The translations under genes and the position numbers were made by a program. Positions 16,602 through 26,042 of a DNA stretch of 64,000 nt are shown here, piece after piece. The notes beneath the pieces are model-generated. The model searched no databases and was not told where the DNA came from. It saw nothing but the letters and a program-made list of their open reading frames with translations. The first letter of the stretch is position 1; each line of letters begins with the position of its first letter. Source of the stretch: Algoriphagus vanfongensis DSM 17529 (lineage in GTDB: Bacteria > Bacteroidota > Bacteroidia > Cytophagales > Cyclobacteriaceae); contig NZ_AUBX01000015.1 of NCBI RefSeq assembly GCF_000429465.1, forward strand, positions 62,001 to 126,000. Reading direction: 5' to 3'.

Positions 16602-18455
16602 TTATTCGAATCCAGGATTTTGGATCAAATTGGAGTTTCGATTCATCTCATCCCTATGGATCGGAATGAAATACATTTTATCTAGCCAGGTTCTATTTTC
16701 TTTACCTGGGTCAATGTTGATTACAGAATAATCGTAATCGTATAGCTCAGGATCGTATCTATAGATAGAGACACTTGCACCCGGTTTCAAAGTACCGGTA
16801 ATGCTGATTCCATTTGCTTTACGTCCTAGTGTTTCCTCTGCAATCATCCATCGTCGAGCATCATGATAGCGCTGCTCTTCATAGGCCATCTCGATTCTAC
16901 GCTCATTGCGATATGCCTCCACGAGTTCTTCCCCAGTGGCAGTCACTGCAGGCAATCCTACACGATATCTGATTTGATTCATCCAAGCTCTGGCTTCCTC
17001 TTCCTGTCCCAATTCTATAGATGCTTCTACATAGTTTAGTACAGCTTCAGTATACCTCAAGATTGGCCAAGGCACTTCCTGCCAGGTGTTCTGATCTACG
17101 ATAGCTGGATCTGGATCGATGAATTTTCTCATGTAATAGCCTGTGTAGCTACCATTCCAGTCTTCGATGGAAGAGTTTCTGGTATCCAGACCAAAGTGAG
17201 TTTCTACAGTTCCTCCCGGATTGATTTCGTAGGTACCAGTTTGGATTTGACCCAATGGATCCTTGGCTTGGTTGGCTGTGGATCTTGGCTTCCAAGGAGC
17301 ACCTTCGTAAAGCACAGAAGCATAGAATCTTGCCTCTCTGTTTTCGTATGGAGCTGCTGCATGCTCAGGATTACTCCAGTCAAAATCTGATCCATCCATC
17401 ATTTGGTAGTCGTCTACCAGTAGTTGGACAGGAGTATTACCAGCCCAGTTGTTATATCCGTTTGGACCATTGAAAAGACCCTGACGGCCCCCGTTTTCTT
17501 GCTTGAGATTGATAAAATATCTTCCCAAAATCAGGTCAGCTTCTCCACCATTTCTAGAAAGAGAGGTATTGATATAATTCTGAATTCCTTCTTCATGAGA
17601 AACTGGCTCTGAAAGACCGTACATACTACCGGTACTTTTGTCAAGCACTGCTTTGGAAGCAGCCTGAGCTCTTTGCCATCTCTCGGTCTGAGAGCCATCG
17701 GTATACGCAATCAATTCAATATTGGCATATCCAGCCAACAGTGTAGAATTAGCTTTTGCCATCCCTGCATCATGCAAGTCACTGGCTGCATAGGTCAACA
17801 CTCTTGATTTCAAAGCCAAAGCTGAAAGCTCAGAAGCTCTACCTGCGGCCATGGATTTGCCAGCCAATAAAGAAGCAGCATCGTCCAAATCGGCAACGAT
17901 AAAATCAATGGTTTCTTTCCACGTACTTCTAGGCGCTTCGTATGTCTCCTCGTTCAGTTCGTAAGGTCTGTCTATCAAAGGCACCCCTCCATAATAGCGA
18001 GCCAACTGCTGGTAGTAATACGCTCTCATAAACTTCGCCTCACCCATCAATCTATCCACTAGTGCTTGATCGGCAATTTCCGTCTCACTTAGATTGGAGA
18101 TAGCGATATTTGCACGACGGATATAAGAGTACATGGTACCCCACCAGATGGTGCCATTGACCCAACCAACATCTGCTGGGTTGGTTCTAGCCTCTGTGAC
18201 GGTAGTGATACCTCTACCCGGGTGAGTAAAGATGGCTTCATCAGTAAGAGATGCAAGCATCTGCTCATCAAATCCGCCATTGCCAAATCCTTGATAGATT
18301 CCAGTGACAAATGCTTCGGCCAATGCTGGATCCGTCCACACTGCTGATTCTGAAATCTCTCCCAAAGGATCTACATTCAAGAAATCATTGTTACATCCGA
18401 CCAACATCAAAATCATGGTCAGCGTCGCAAGTATATTTTTTAGGTTATTTTTCAT
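16602..18455 (-). CDS. SusD/RagB-family outer-membrane nutrient-binding lipoprotein
   Basis: 617 aa. Lipoprotein signal ending LMLVGC, then the SusD N-terminus NNDFLNVDPLGEISESAVW. The TPR-like helical core includes FMRAYYYQQLARYYGGVPLI and the C-terminal region has YVEASIELGQEEEARAWMNQIRYR and YRNERRIEMAYEEQRYHDARRW, both family hallmarks. It forms the lid that captures ligand over its SusC transporter. Starts 12 nt after susC. The ligand cannot be deduced; the operon contains no glycoside hydrolase, lyase or sulfatase. Confidence 0.95.
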   Translation of the reverse strand: MKNNLKNILATLTMILMLVGCNNDFLNVDPLGEISESAVWTDPALAEAFVTGIYQGFGNGGFDEQMLASLTDEAIFTHPGRGITTVTEARTNPADVGWVNGTIWWGTMYSYIRRANIAISNLSETEIADQALVDRLMGEAKFMRAYYYQQLARYYGGVPLIDRPYELNEETYEAPRSTWKETIDFIVADLDDAASLLAGKSMAAGRASELSALALKSRVLTYAASDLHDAGMAKANSTLLAGYANIELIAYTDGSQTERWQRAQAASKAVLDKSTGSMYGLSEPVSHEEGIQNYINTSLSRNGGEADLILGRYFINLKQENGGRQGLFNGPNGYNNWAGNTPVQLLVDDYQMMDGSDFDWSNPEHAAAPYENREARFYASVLYEGAPWKPRSTANQAKDPLGQIQTGTYEINPGGTVETHFGLDTRNSSIEDWNGSYTGYYMRKFIDPDPAIVDQNTWQEVPWPILRYTEAVLNYVEASIELGQEEEARAWMNQIRYRVGLPAVTATGEELVEAYRNERRIEMAYEEQRYHDARRWMIAEETLGRKANGISITGTLKPGASVSIYRYDPELYDYDYSVINIDPGKENRTWLDKMYFIPIHRDEMNRNSNLIQNPGFE

Positions 18456-18467
18456 GTTGTCAATTTT

Positions 18468-21400
18468 TTAGAATGAAACAGAAAGACCGGTGTTGATCAC
18501 TCTCGCTTGCGGATAGTATTGACCAGTTTCGCTACTACCTTCAGGATCATATACTTTCAAATCATCCCAAGTAATTAAGTTCAATCCATTCACATAGAAT
18601 CTTGCGTTTTGGATTCCCACTTTTTGGGTAAGATGTGCTGGTAGATTGTACCCGATTTCCAAGTTTTTCAATCTCAAATAATCGGTTTTTCTAAACCAGT
18701 AGGTGTTGCCACCGGAATACCATTGATCGGATCTATTGGCGATACGAGGATGCTCAGAGCTTGGATTGTCGATCGTCCATCTGTTTTCGTAGAAGTCCAA
18801 AAGGTAGTTACCTATGTTTCCGGACTCTCCAGCAGACACATATTGTCTAGCTCCCAAAGCACCTTGGAAGAGAATAGCCAAATCAAATCCTTTCCAGTTG
18901 GCATTGAAGTTTACCCCTCCTTGGAACAACGGAATGTTGTTATTGTCCATTCGTACACGGTCATCTCCATCGATTTTACCGTCATTGTTGTAATCCTTGT
19001 ACTTCATATCACCTGGTCTCAAAGTCCCAGTCATCGCTGAATAATCCAAAGTCTCTGCATCAATTTCCTGCTGATCTCTGAACACTCCATCATACTGATA
19101 CACCAAGAAGGTATTCATAGGGGAGCCAGTAGACATCTGCCATTCTGGAGCTCCCGGAGATTCATCCCAGAACAAGATTTTGTTCTTGGCATAACCACCA
19201 TTGGCACTGATAGAGTATTGGAACTCGCCCTTGCCACCACGATAACCGACATTGATGTCAAATCCTTTGTTTTCAACTTCTCCGATATTTTCTGCAGGAA
19301 GTGAAAGTCCTGTACTCTGAGGAATAGAGGCATTTCTTTGCCAGAGGATGTTGGTTCTCTTATTGTAAAAGAGATCAAACTCGAAGAAGATTTTTCCTTG
19401 CAAGAATTGACCTTCAAATCCTAGGTTGGAGTTGTTTGCAATTTCCCAGGTAATTGATCTGTTTGGAATTCTAGTTTCATACAAAGTCTTTGTCTCTGTA
19501 CCTCCGATAATATATGAGCTAAATCCATAGGTAGACAGGTATTGGAATTCACCAATCTGATCATTCCCCAATTGGCCCCACGAACCTCTAACTTTAAAGA
19601 AGTCGAATGTTTGACCAATTCCTGAATTTTTCCAGAAACCCTCTTCGGAAGCTACCCATCCAAGCATGATGCCTGGGAAGAAGCCGAATCGGGTGTCTTC
19701 AGGGAAGATATACGATCCGTCATATCTCCAAAGAAACTCTGCCAGATATTTTTCTTTGTAGTTGTAGGCTACTCTACCGAAGTAGTTTAAGCGAGCTCTA
19801 TTGAAAGCGCCACCACTATTGTTTTTCTCCAAATCACCACCGGCAAACATTTGGTCGATTGCCGTGGAGATAAAGTATCTACGATATGCACTGAAGTCAT
19901 TTCCTTCGATCGTCTCTCTGTTGACACCAGCTACCACATTGATCGTATGGTTTTCGTTGATGGTTTTGTCATAGGTAAATACACCTCCCAAAAGGATATT
20001 CAATTGCTGACTGGTGTATTCGTTCAAATTTGGTTCGGCCGGACCTCTTTGGTTTCCTACCAAGACAGGAGTGACACCATCTTCTTCAAATCCATTGCCT
20101 AATTCGTATAGAGTCCATGGAATTTGCCAGTTTTTAGTATATCTGATGTACTTATCAATAGCAGCTGTACCGGTGAATTTCAAACCTTCTACGCCAGGAA
20201 TCTTGATTTCAAGGTTACCAGTTGTCTGGATATAGTCTCTTTTATCTCGATTATATCCTGTTGCATTAGTAGTGATTACCACAGGGTTTTCACCATTCTC
20301 AATATCCGGCCCAGGAAGACCATTTGGCCAGTAAGCAGGCTGATTTGGCTTACCTCTCATCTGCATTCGGAAAATAGCCCCTGCACCTCTGGTAGGGAAG
20401 AATCTAAATTCCTCTCTGGCCAAAATGCCCAATCCTACTTTCACATATTCATTGATATTCGCATCGAGGTTGATTCTGAAATCATACTGCTTGTATCCTG
20501 TTGCTGCATTTTTATAGTAGGCATCTTGGTTTTGATAGCCTAGGGAAGTCAAGTACTTCACATTTTCACTACCACCTACCAGCTGAAGATTGTATCTGCT
20601 TTGCGGAGACCAAGTCTTCAAAGTCTCACCGTACCAGTCAGTGTTTGGATAGTACCAAGGATCAGATCCATTTCTATACAGTTCCAATTCCTCAGGAGTA
20701 TAAGGAGCGGACCTTACTTGACCATCTGGTCTTACATACTCACCGTTCTGCTTGTATGCCTGATTGGCAGCTTCCCACTCACTGACTGGGAGCTCATAGA
20801 CACTGAGGTCATTGAGCATCTCTGCGTACTGAGCAGCATCTGCAAGATCAGGAATGACGGTAGGCTGAGCCCAACCTTGGTTCATTTGGAATGTCAATTC
20901 CGGCTTGCCCGTACTACCTCTTTTAGTAGTTACGAGGATTACGCCATTTGCAGCACGAGAACCATAGATGGCCGCAGATGCATCCTTCAATACCGAAATG
21001 TTTTCGATATCATTAGGATTCAATCTTTCTAGACCACCAGCTCTTGCAGGGATTCCATCGATTACGACAAGGGCGTCGTTGTTACCCAAAGTATTACTAC
21101 CCCGGATACGGATACCGGAACCATCATAACCAGGCTCACCACTTCTATTGACCGCAACCACCCCTGCCATACGACCGGCGATTGAGTTGGACAAGTTCAT
21201 GGCAGGAGACTTGGTCAATTCCTTTCCTTTCACCGTAGCTACGGATCCAGTAATGGTTTCTTTTTTCTGCTCACCGTACCCTACGACTACCACTTCCTCG
21301 AGGGATTTGGTATCTGGTAGCAAAGTAATATCAAGGGTAGTTCTGGATCCTACCTCGACCTCTTGCGTGATGAAACCGATAAAAGAGAATACTAAAATCG

Positions 21401-21623
21401 GATTGTCTGAATTGACGGTGACAGAGAAATTACCATCGACATCCGTGACGGTACCAGTGGTGGTACCTTGTACCAGGATGGATACTCCTGGAAGGGGAAA
21501 ATTATCTTCCCCTGAGATTACTACTCCAGACACCTCCCGGGTCTGGGCCATTGTCGAGGCAGAAATGCCAAGACACAGCAAAAATGTTAAGCCAAACAGC
21601 TTAAGAGCGTTGAGATTCCTCAT
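18468..21623 (-). CDS. SusC/RagA-family TonB-dependent outer-membrane transporter
   Basis: 1051 aa. Signal peptide MRNLNALKLFGLTFLLCLGI up to SASTMAQ, a carboxypeptidase-regulatory-like domain (VSGVVISGEDNFPLPGVSI, about residues 29-110), a plug domain with EEVVVVGYGEQKKETITGSV and ALVVIDGIPARAGGLERLNP, and a long 22-strand beta-barrel ending in the terminal aromatic VINTGLSVSF. It moves ligand delivered by SusD across the outer membrane using TonB energy. First gene of the minus-strand operon; an AT-rich leader of at least 130 nt precedes it. No N-terminal signalling (STN) domain, so no direct anti-sigma partner is implied. Confidence 0.96.
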   Translation of the reverse strand: MRNLNALKLFGLTFLLCLGISASTMAQTREVSGVVISGEDNFPLPGVSILVQGTTTGTVTDVDGNFSVTVNSDNPILVFSFIGFITQEVEVGSRTTLDITLLPDTKSLEEVVVVGYGEQKKETITGSVATVKGKELTKSPAMNLSNSIAGRMAGVVAVNRSGEPGYDGSGIRIRGSNTLGNNDALVVIDGIPARAGGLERLNPNDIENISVLKDASAAIYGSRAANGVILVTTKRGSTGKPELTFQMNQGWAQPTVIPDLADAAQYAEMLNDLSVYELPVSEWEAANQAYKQNGEYVRPDGQVRSAPYTPEELELYRNGSDPWYYPNTDWYGETLKTWSPQSRYNLQLVGGSENVKYLTSLGYQNQDAYYKNAATGYKQYDFRINLDANINEYVKVGLGILAREEFRFFPTRGAGAIFRMQMRGKPNQPAYWPNGLPGPDIENGENPVVITTNATGYNRDKRDYIQTTGNLEIKIPGVEGLKFTGTAAIDKYIRYTKNWQIPWTLYELGNGFEEDGVTPVLVGNQRGPAEPNLNEYTSQQLNILLGGVFTYDKTINENHTINVVAGVNRETIEGNDFSAYRRYFISTAIDQMFAGGDLEKNNSGGAFNRARLNYFGRVAYNYKEKYLAEFLWRYDGSYIFPEDTRFGFFPGIMLGWVASEEGFWKNSGIGQTFDFFKVRGSWGQLGNDQIGEFQYLSTYGFSSYIIGGTETKTLYETRIPNRSITWEIANNSNLGFEGQFLQGKIFFEFDLFYNKRTNILWQRNASIPQSTGLSLPAENIGEVENKGFDINVGYRGGKGEFQYSISANGGYAKNKILFWDESPGAPEWQMSTGSPMNTFLVYQYDGVFRDQQEIDAETLDYSAMTGTLRPGDMKYKDYNNDGKIDGDDRVRMDNNNIPLFQGGVNFNANWKGFDLAILFQGALGARQYVSAGESGNIGNYLLDFYENRWTIDNPSSEHPRIANRSDQWYSGGNTYWFRKTDYLRLKNLEIGYNLPAHLTQKVGIQNARFYVNGLNLITWDDLKVYDPEGSSETGQYYPQARVINTGLSVSF

Positions 21624-21886
21624 AGACAGGCTTTTGGGTTAGTAATTGATTTATTTAACCCCTAAAACTCCTTTTTTTTAAGTAGGAAATCCTGCTGTTT
21701 TTTAACATAAACTGACTGTATATTGTCAATATTTAGATTTTTTTGGAAAAAATCAGTCAGATTTTGCCAAATGAACTATCGAGTTGATAAAAATTGTTAG
21801 TTATAGGGCAAAAGCCCTAGGGGGCTTAGTGATATTTTGACCCCTTCAATTTCACGGAATATGTACTCGGAAAAAACGTGAAATAC
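21624..21886. other. Leader region of susC and end of the lipoprotein gene
   Basis: Non-coding 263 nt. It must contain the susC promoter, but I see no convincing TTG/TAnnTTTG pair. A 7-bp inverted repeat CTGACTG (21712-21718) / CAGTCAG (21754-21760) frames an AT-rich stretch and could be a regulator site. At 21812-21827 a 6-bp stem AAGCCC/GGGCTT with a four-base loop, followed on the minus strand by TT, is a weak terminator candidate for the lipoprotein gene. Confidence 0.35.
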
Positions 21887-22471
21887 CTACATTTTCTTCA
21901 CCACTTCTTTTTTGGGCAAATACACCGCCCACATTCCTGCCAAGACCTTCTTATTCTCTTCCCCATTGGCCTGTTTCAAAGAGTCACTACCACTATCCTG
22001 CAATGCATCCTTGGATATCAAAACTGCTTTACTGTATAAATATACTTCTCCACTTTGGACCTCCTGAATGCTTGGGTGAGTCTCTATTCCATTTTCTAAA
22101 TCATAACGATAGGTTTCCAAAATCTGAACTTCCATTTCAGTACTAGTCCCCGGATCGATTTGATTAGCTATCCATTTAATTGGAAATGAATGACTCGCAC
22201 TCATAGATTCGGAAACCATCTGGGCTTTCGCTTGAATCTCCTCCAGCCCATCAGTAGAATCATTGTCTTGTAATAGCTCCTTCAAACTCTCTGTGGCTTC
22301 TACCTGAAGAGAATCTCCCCAAAGCATTGCCGCCTGTACTATTTCAGCATCACTGAGCTTTTTCACCTCCATGGATCTATTTACTTCTTCAAATACTTCT
22401 TTGGATACTCGCTCCCCTGATCCACAGGAAATGAAAAGACAGCAGATGCAAATGACTAGTGAATTTTTCAT
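21887..22471 (-). CDS. Hypothetical lipoprotein
   Basis: 194 aa. MKNSLVICICCLFISCGSGE is a lipoprotein signal with the lipobox Cys at residue 16. The mature protein is acidic and helical in the first half (KEVFEEVNRSMEVKKLSDAE), and ends with LAGMWAVYLPKKEVVKKM. The phrase SGEVYLYSKAVLI recalls the region after the haem site in periplasmic DUF3365 sensors, but I see no CxxCH haem motif, so I assign no function. It is divergent from the T9SS gene; a TACTTTTG box at 22493-22500 (minus strand) is a candidate -7 element. Confidence 0.7.
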   Translation of the reverse strand: MKNSLVICICCLFISCGSGERVSKEVFEEVNRSMEVKKLSDAEIVQAAMLWGDSLQVEATESLKELLQDNDSTDGLEEIQAKAQMVSESMSASHSFPIKWIANQIDPGTSTEMEVQILETYRYDLENGIETHPSIQEVQSGEVYLYSKAVLISKDALQDSGSDSLKQANGEENKKVLAGMWAVYLPKKEVVKKM

Positions 22472-22564
22472 ATCAGACTTTTATGCTTTCTTCAAAAGTA
22501 CCCAAAATTCACCAAGACATTAAAATCACAATCCAATTGTATGGCTTAGCCTGAATCAAAGCCT

Positions 22565-22593
22565 TTGAGAACAGGCAAATTGGTTTATTTTTG
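22565..22593 (+). promoter_or_regulatory. Promoter for the T9SS-exported Ycf48-like protein
   Basis: TTG (22565-22567), 18 nt, then TATTTTTG (22586-22593), a full match to the Bacteroidota TTG/TAnnTTTG consensus. The start codon is 20 nt downstream, so the 5' leader is very short. Confidence 0.65.
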
Positions 22594-22613
22594 TTCCTAT
22601 ACATTGACACCTT

Positions 22614-25427
22614 ATGTACAGAGCCCTATTACTTTTTTGTTTTAGTTTCCTCCTGACTTCTGCCGGATTTGGACAGACTTGGACCAGATTGCAAGGATGG
22701 GGCTTGGATCTGCAATCTGTCAATTGGGTAAACGATCAAATTGGATATGTGGGCGGTGAAAACTTACTCATCCGCACAGCCGATGGGGGACAAACATGGG
22801 AAGAACTGGCTTACAGGTTTGAAGGGAGAGTTTTGGACCTTTATTTTTTGGATGAAAAGAATGGAATCGCAGTAGGGCAAAACGGCTTGGCTATTCGAAC
22901 TGCTACTTCTGGCCAAAACTGGTCTACCATGAATATCCCGTCGACCTCCAACTTTACAAGCCTAAGCACCAATAAAAAAGGAGTATGGCTCATAGCGGGC
23001 CAAGCGGGAGAGCTATATCGCTCTGCAAATAATGGAGAAACCTGGGCCAGAGTCGCCACAGATATCTCTGCTGATATCTTTTCTGTTTTTTTCTATGGCG
23101 AAAATCTAGTTTTTTTAACTACAGATCAGGGAGGAATCTATAGAAGTAATGACCAAGGCCAGTCTTGGGAAAAATTGAATTCTGGAGTTTCAGATACGAT
23201 TTGGGATGTGAAATTCATCACAGATCAGTTGGGATATGTTGCCGGATCCAATGGTCTCGTCATGAAATCATCAGATGGAGGAGATACTTGGGAAAAACTA
23301 GCAACAGGAACCACAGAGATATTAAAATCTCTAGATGTATCACCTCTAAACCAAAATACCGTGGTGGCTTCGGGCGAAAATGCTACCATCATCCGTTCAA
23401 CCAACGCAGGAACCAGTTTCAGCAAAGTGAATCTGGGGACAAACATAAGTCGGGGATTGAATCATATCACATTTCTGCCCGACCTCAATCAGGCCGTAGC
23501 AATAGGGGGAAACGGCTACATGATCCGCTCAAGCAATGGAGGTAGTAGCTGGACCCAGCAAATGGCCGGGTATAGAAACGATTTCACAGTTGTGGATTTC
23601 AAGTCTGACCGCGTTGGATTTGTTGCTGGCCAAAAGGGCGAGTTTTTAGTGAGTTCCAACTATGGAGCCTCTTTCGTAAGCAGACCTCTTCCAGAGCCAA
23701 TAGACATCGCCGCCATGGATTTTTGGAATACGAATTATGGATATGTTTCAGCTCCATCCGGCAAAATCTACCGTAGCTCAAATTCCGGCACCTCTTGGGT
23801 CGACTTAAGTATAAACACTTCTGAAAGAATTGATGGTTTCTATCTTTTCGCTACTTCAGTATTGTATTTGGCTGGCACAGGAGGAATCATCACTCGTTCT
23901 TACGACTCTGGGGTTACTTGGGATTTGGCCGTTGAGTCCAACACGACCGAAAATCTGAAAGATGTGATGTTTTTTGATTTCAATGAAGGAATAGCGGTCG
24001 GAGAAAATGGCACCATTCTTTATTCCAATGGAGGTACAGAATGGGTCAACATCAGCCCAATCACCACTGAACATTTCAATGCTTTAGCAAAAGTAAGCTC
24101 TAGTAGCGCAGTAATGGTTGGCAATAGCGGAACTATAGTAAAAACTGATGATTTGGGTAAAACATTCCAAGTTATAGCGTCTCAAACTACTGAAGACCTC
24201 CTATCTGTTGATTTTTTTGATGATCAGTCTGGTTTCATTTCTGGAAAAAATGGTGTTTCGCTTGCTACAAAAGATGGCGGTAACTCTTGGGAATTGATCG
24301 CATCTGGAACATATAGAGACCTAAAATCAATTAGTGCTTCTAATGTAAACAAAGCCTACGCAGTGGGAGACGACGGCACAATTCTTACTTATGAATGTAT
24401 CGCTCCGACTGGAGCTCTCAGCGATATCAGTGGGGCTGCCCAGTCCTGTCTCAATACTCAGACTTACTCAATTCTTGATGGACCTGTATCCGGATCCCAA
24501 TTATTTTGGAGAGTAGATGGTGGAGAAATTATCTCAGGACAAGGATCCAGCTCCATCGAGGTATCCTGGAGTAAAACCGGAAAAAATGCTGTCTTTGTAG
24601 ATCGAAGAAATTTTTGTGGAGCCGGTGAGACATCCTATATGGAAGTCATCGTCTCTGATCTACCTGCTAGCAGCTCTAGTATTCAGGGAGACGGTAGCGT
24701 CTGCCAAAACACTGAAAACATATATTCCTTGCCCAATTGGGAAGGAGTCAATTATACTTGGACAATAGCCGGTGGTGAAATCACAGAAGGACAAGGCACT
24801 GCTTCAATCACAGTCAACTGGACCACTCCAGGCTCAGGGTCCATCACAGCTCTTGTGGAAAATACCTGTGGAAAATCCGAGTCACTTGCACTCCCTATTT
24901 CAATTCACCCAACTCCAAGTCAACCTGGCGACATCGTGGGTGCCAATCTGGTAGCTCTGGGGCCACAAGACTATGAAGTACCTCAGGAGGAGGGATTCAG
25001 CTATCGTTGGAATCTCAGCGGAGGAGGATCAATTATTTCAGGTCAAGGAAGTTCAAAAGTCAGAATCAACTGGGAAAGTGAGGGTGATTTCGTCCTCACT
25101 GTTCAGGCCCAAAATGCTTGTGACTTTGGACCCGAGCAGGTACTTGCTGTCGAGGTAAATTTGGTAACCGGTATCGACGAAAACCCTGATTTGTCAGGCT
25201 TGAAACTATATCCAAATCCTTCAGATGGCCAGTTTACGGTAGAGGCGCCTTTTTTAGATCGATGGCATTCAGCTCTACTCGTCTCGAGTCTTGGACAAAT
25301 CATCCAAGAAAATGTGATTGTACCTGGACAAAGAAAACTGGAGTTTGTGGATGTCAGACCTGGACTTTATATAGTCCGATTAGAGGGCAATCAGGGAAGC
25401 GAAACTAGAAAAATCATTGTTCACTGA
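22614..25427 (+). CDS. T9SS-exported Ycf48-like multi-repeat protein
   Basis: 937 aa. Signal peptide MYRALLLFCFSFLLTSAGFG then about 590 residues of Ycf48/BNR-type propeller repeats (RTADGGQTWEEL, RSANNGETWARV, RSNDQGQSWEKL, KSSDGGDTWEKL, RSSNGGSSWTQQ and more, long enough for two propellers). Residues ~600-860 hold three Ig/PKD-like modules with the recurrent phrase GGEIxxGQGxxSIxVxW. The last ~75 residues are a type A T9SS sorting domain, starting LKLYPNPSDGQFTVE and ending YIVRLEGNQGSETRKIIVH. It is therefore exported and probably attached to the cell surface. No catalytic motif; adhesive or scaffolding role inferred. Confidence 0.88.
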   Translation: MYRALLLFCFSFLLTSAGFGQTWTRLQGWGLDLQSVNWVNDQIGYVGGENLLIRTADGGQTWEELAYRFEGRVLDLYFLDEKNGIAVGQNGLAIRTATSGQNWSTMNIPSTSNFTSLSTNKKGVWLIAGQAGELYRSANNGETWARVATDISADIFSVFFYGENLVFLTTDQGGIYRSNDQGQSWEKLNSGVSDTIWDVKFITDQLGYVAGSNGLVMKSSDGGDTWEKLATGTTEILKSLDVSPLNQNTVVASGENATIIRSTNAGTSFSKVNLGTNISRGLNHITFLPDLNQAVAIGGNGYMIRSSNGGSSWTQQMAGYRNDFTVVDFKSDRVGFVAGQKGEFLVSSNYGASFVSRPLPEPIDIAAMDFWNTNYGYVSAPSGKIYRSSNSGTSWVDLSINTSERIDGFYLFATSVLYLAGTGGIITRSYDSGVTWDLAVESNTTENLKDVMFFDFNEGIAVGENGTILYSNGGTEWVNISPITTEHFNALAKVSSSSAVMVGNSGTIVKTDDLGKTFQVIASQTTEDLLSVDFFDDQSGFISGKNGVSLATKDGGNSWELIASGTYRDLKSISASNVNKAYAVGDDGTILTYECIAPTGALSDISGAAQSCLNTQTYSILDGPVSGSQLFWRVDGGEIISGQGSSSIEVSWSKTGKNAVFVDRRNFCGAGETSYMEVIVSDLPASSSSIQGDGSVCQNTENIYSLPNWEGVNYTWTIAGGEITEGQGTASITVNWTTPGSGSITALVENTCGKSESLALPISIHPTPSQPGDIVGANLVALGPQDYEVPQEEGFSYRWNLSGGGSIISGQGSSKVRINWESEGDFVLTVQAQNACDFGPEQVLAVEVNLVTGIDENPDLSGLKLYPNPSDGQFTVEAPFLDRWHSALLVSSLGQIIQENVIVPGQRKLEFVDVRPGLYIVRLEGNQGSETRKIIVH

Positions 25428-25433
25428 TTCTCT

Positions 25434-25958
25434 TTACCCCTCTCCTCGGATTTTAACATATTGAAATATATCTCCGACTTCCCCTCTTTTTACAAACGCT
25501 TTCTTCAAAATCGCCTCGGGAATATATCCGGCTTTTTCCAACACATTCATAGACTCCACATTAAAGTCATAAACTTGGGCATAGATTCTCTGGATATCAA
25601 ATCTGTCCAAAAGATGCTGGGTAAATAGCTTGACCGCTTCAGTCGCTATCCCTTTACCCCAAAATGACTCTCCGATCCAAAATCCCAACTCCATATTGGT
25701 TCGCAACTCATCCTTTCCTCGGTCACAGCCGATAGCTCCTGCGAGCTTTCCTTCAAATTCGATCGCGAAATTGTGCGGGGGGTTAAATTTTTGATTATGC
25801 TCTATCCAGTGCCGCGCATCGTGAATCGTATAGGGCTGCGGAAAGCTGTCCTTCAAATTCATGGCGATTTTGGGATTATTGGCCAATGGATAAAGCTGAT
25901 GAAAATGAGCCTCGTTCCAAGTGACCAGATTTATATCTCTTTCTCCGGAGATGATCAT
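25434..25958 (-). CDS. GNAT-family N-acetyltransferase (RimJ/RimL type)
   Basis: 174 aa. The RimJ/RimL branch of the GNAT fold: LVTWNEAHFHQLYPLANNP near the N-terminus, LAGAIGCDRGKDE and MELGFWIGESFWGKGIATEA, which holds the acetyl-CoA pyrophosphate loop (GKGIATEA), and VESMNVLEKAGYIPEAILKK at the C-terminus. Such enzymes acetylate N-terminal or side-chain amines of proteins or small molecules; the target is not deducible. It ends 6 nt from the convergent T9SS gene, with no terminator between them. Confidence 0.85.
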   Translation of the reverse strand: MIISGERDINLVTWNEAHFHQLYPLANNPKIAMNLKDSFPQPYTIHDARHWIEHNQKFNPPHNFAIEFEGKLAGAIGCDRGKDELRTNMELGFWIGESFWGKGIATEAVKLFTQHLLDRFDIQRIYAQVYDFNVESMNVLEKAGYIPEAILKKAFVKRGEVGDIFQYVKIRGEG

Positions 25959-26042
25959 AAAAACTTAACGGTTAATTACTCAAGATAATAGGCAAAATGC
26001 ACATTCTGCAAAAAACCCGAAACATTTATGCAAAAGGTGATC

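Noticed and set aside
21712-21760. CTGACTG/CAGTCAG inverted repeat as a definite operator of susC
   Set aside because: Seven-base arms 35 nt apart in AT-rich DNA can arise by chance; no regulator gene is adjacent, so it is only noted in the leader entry.
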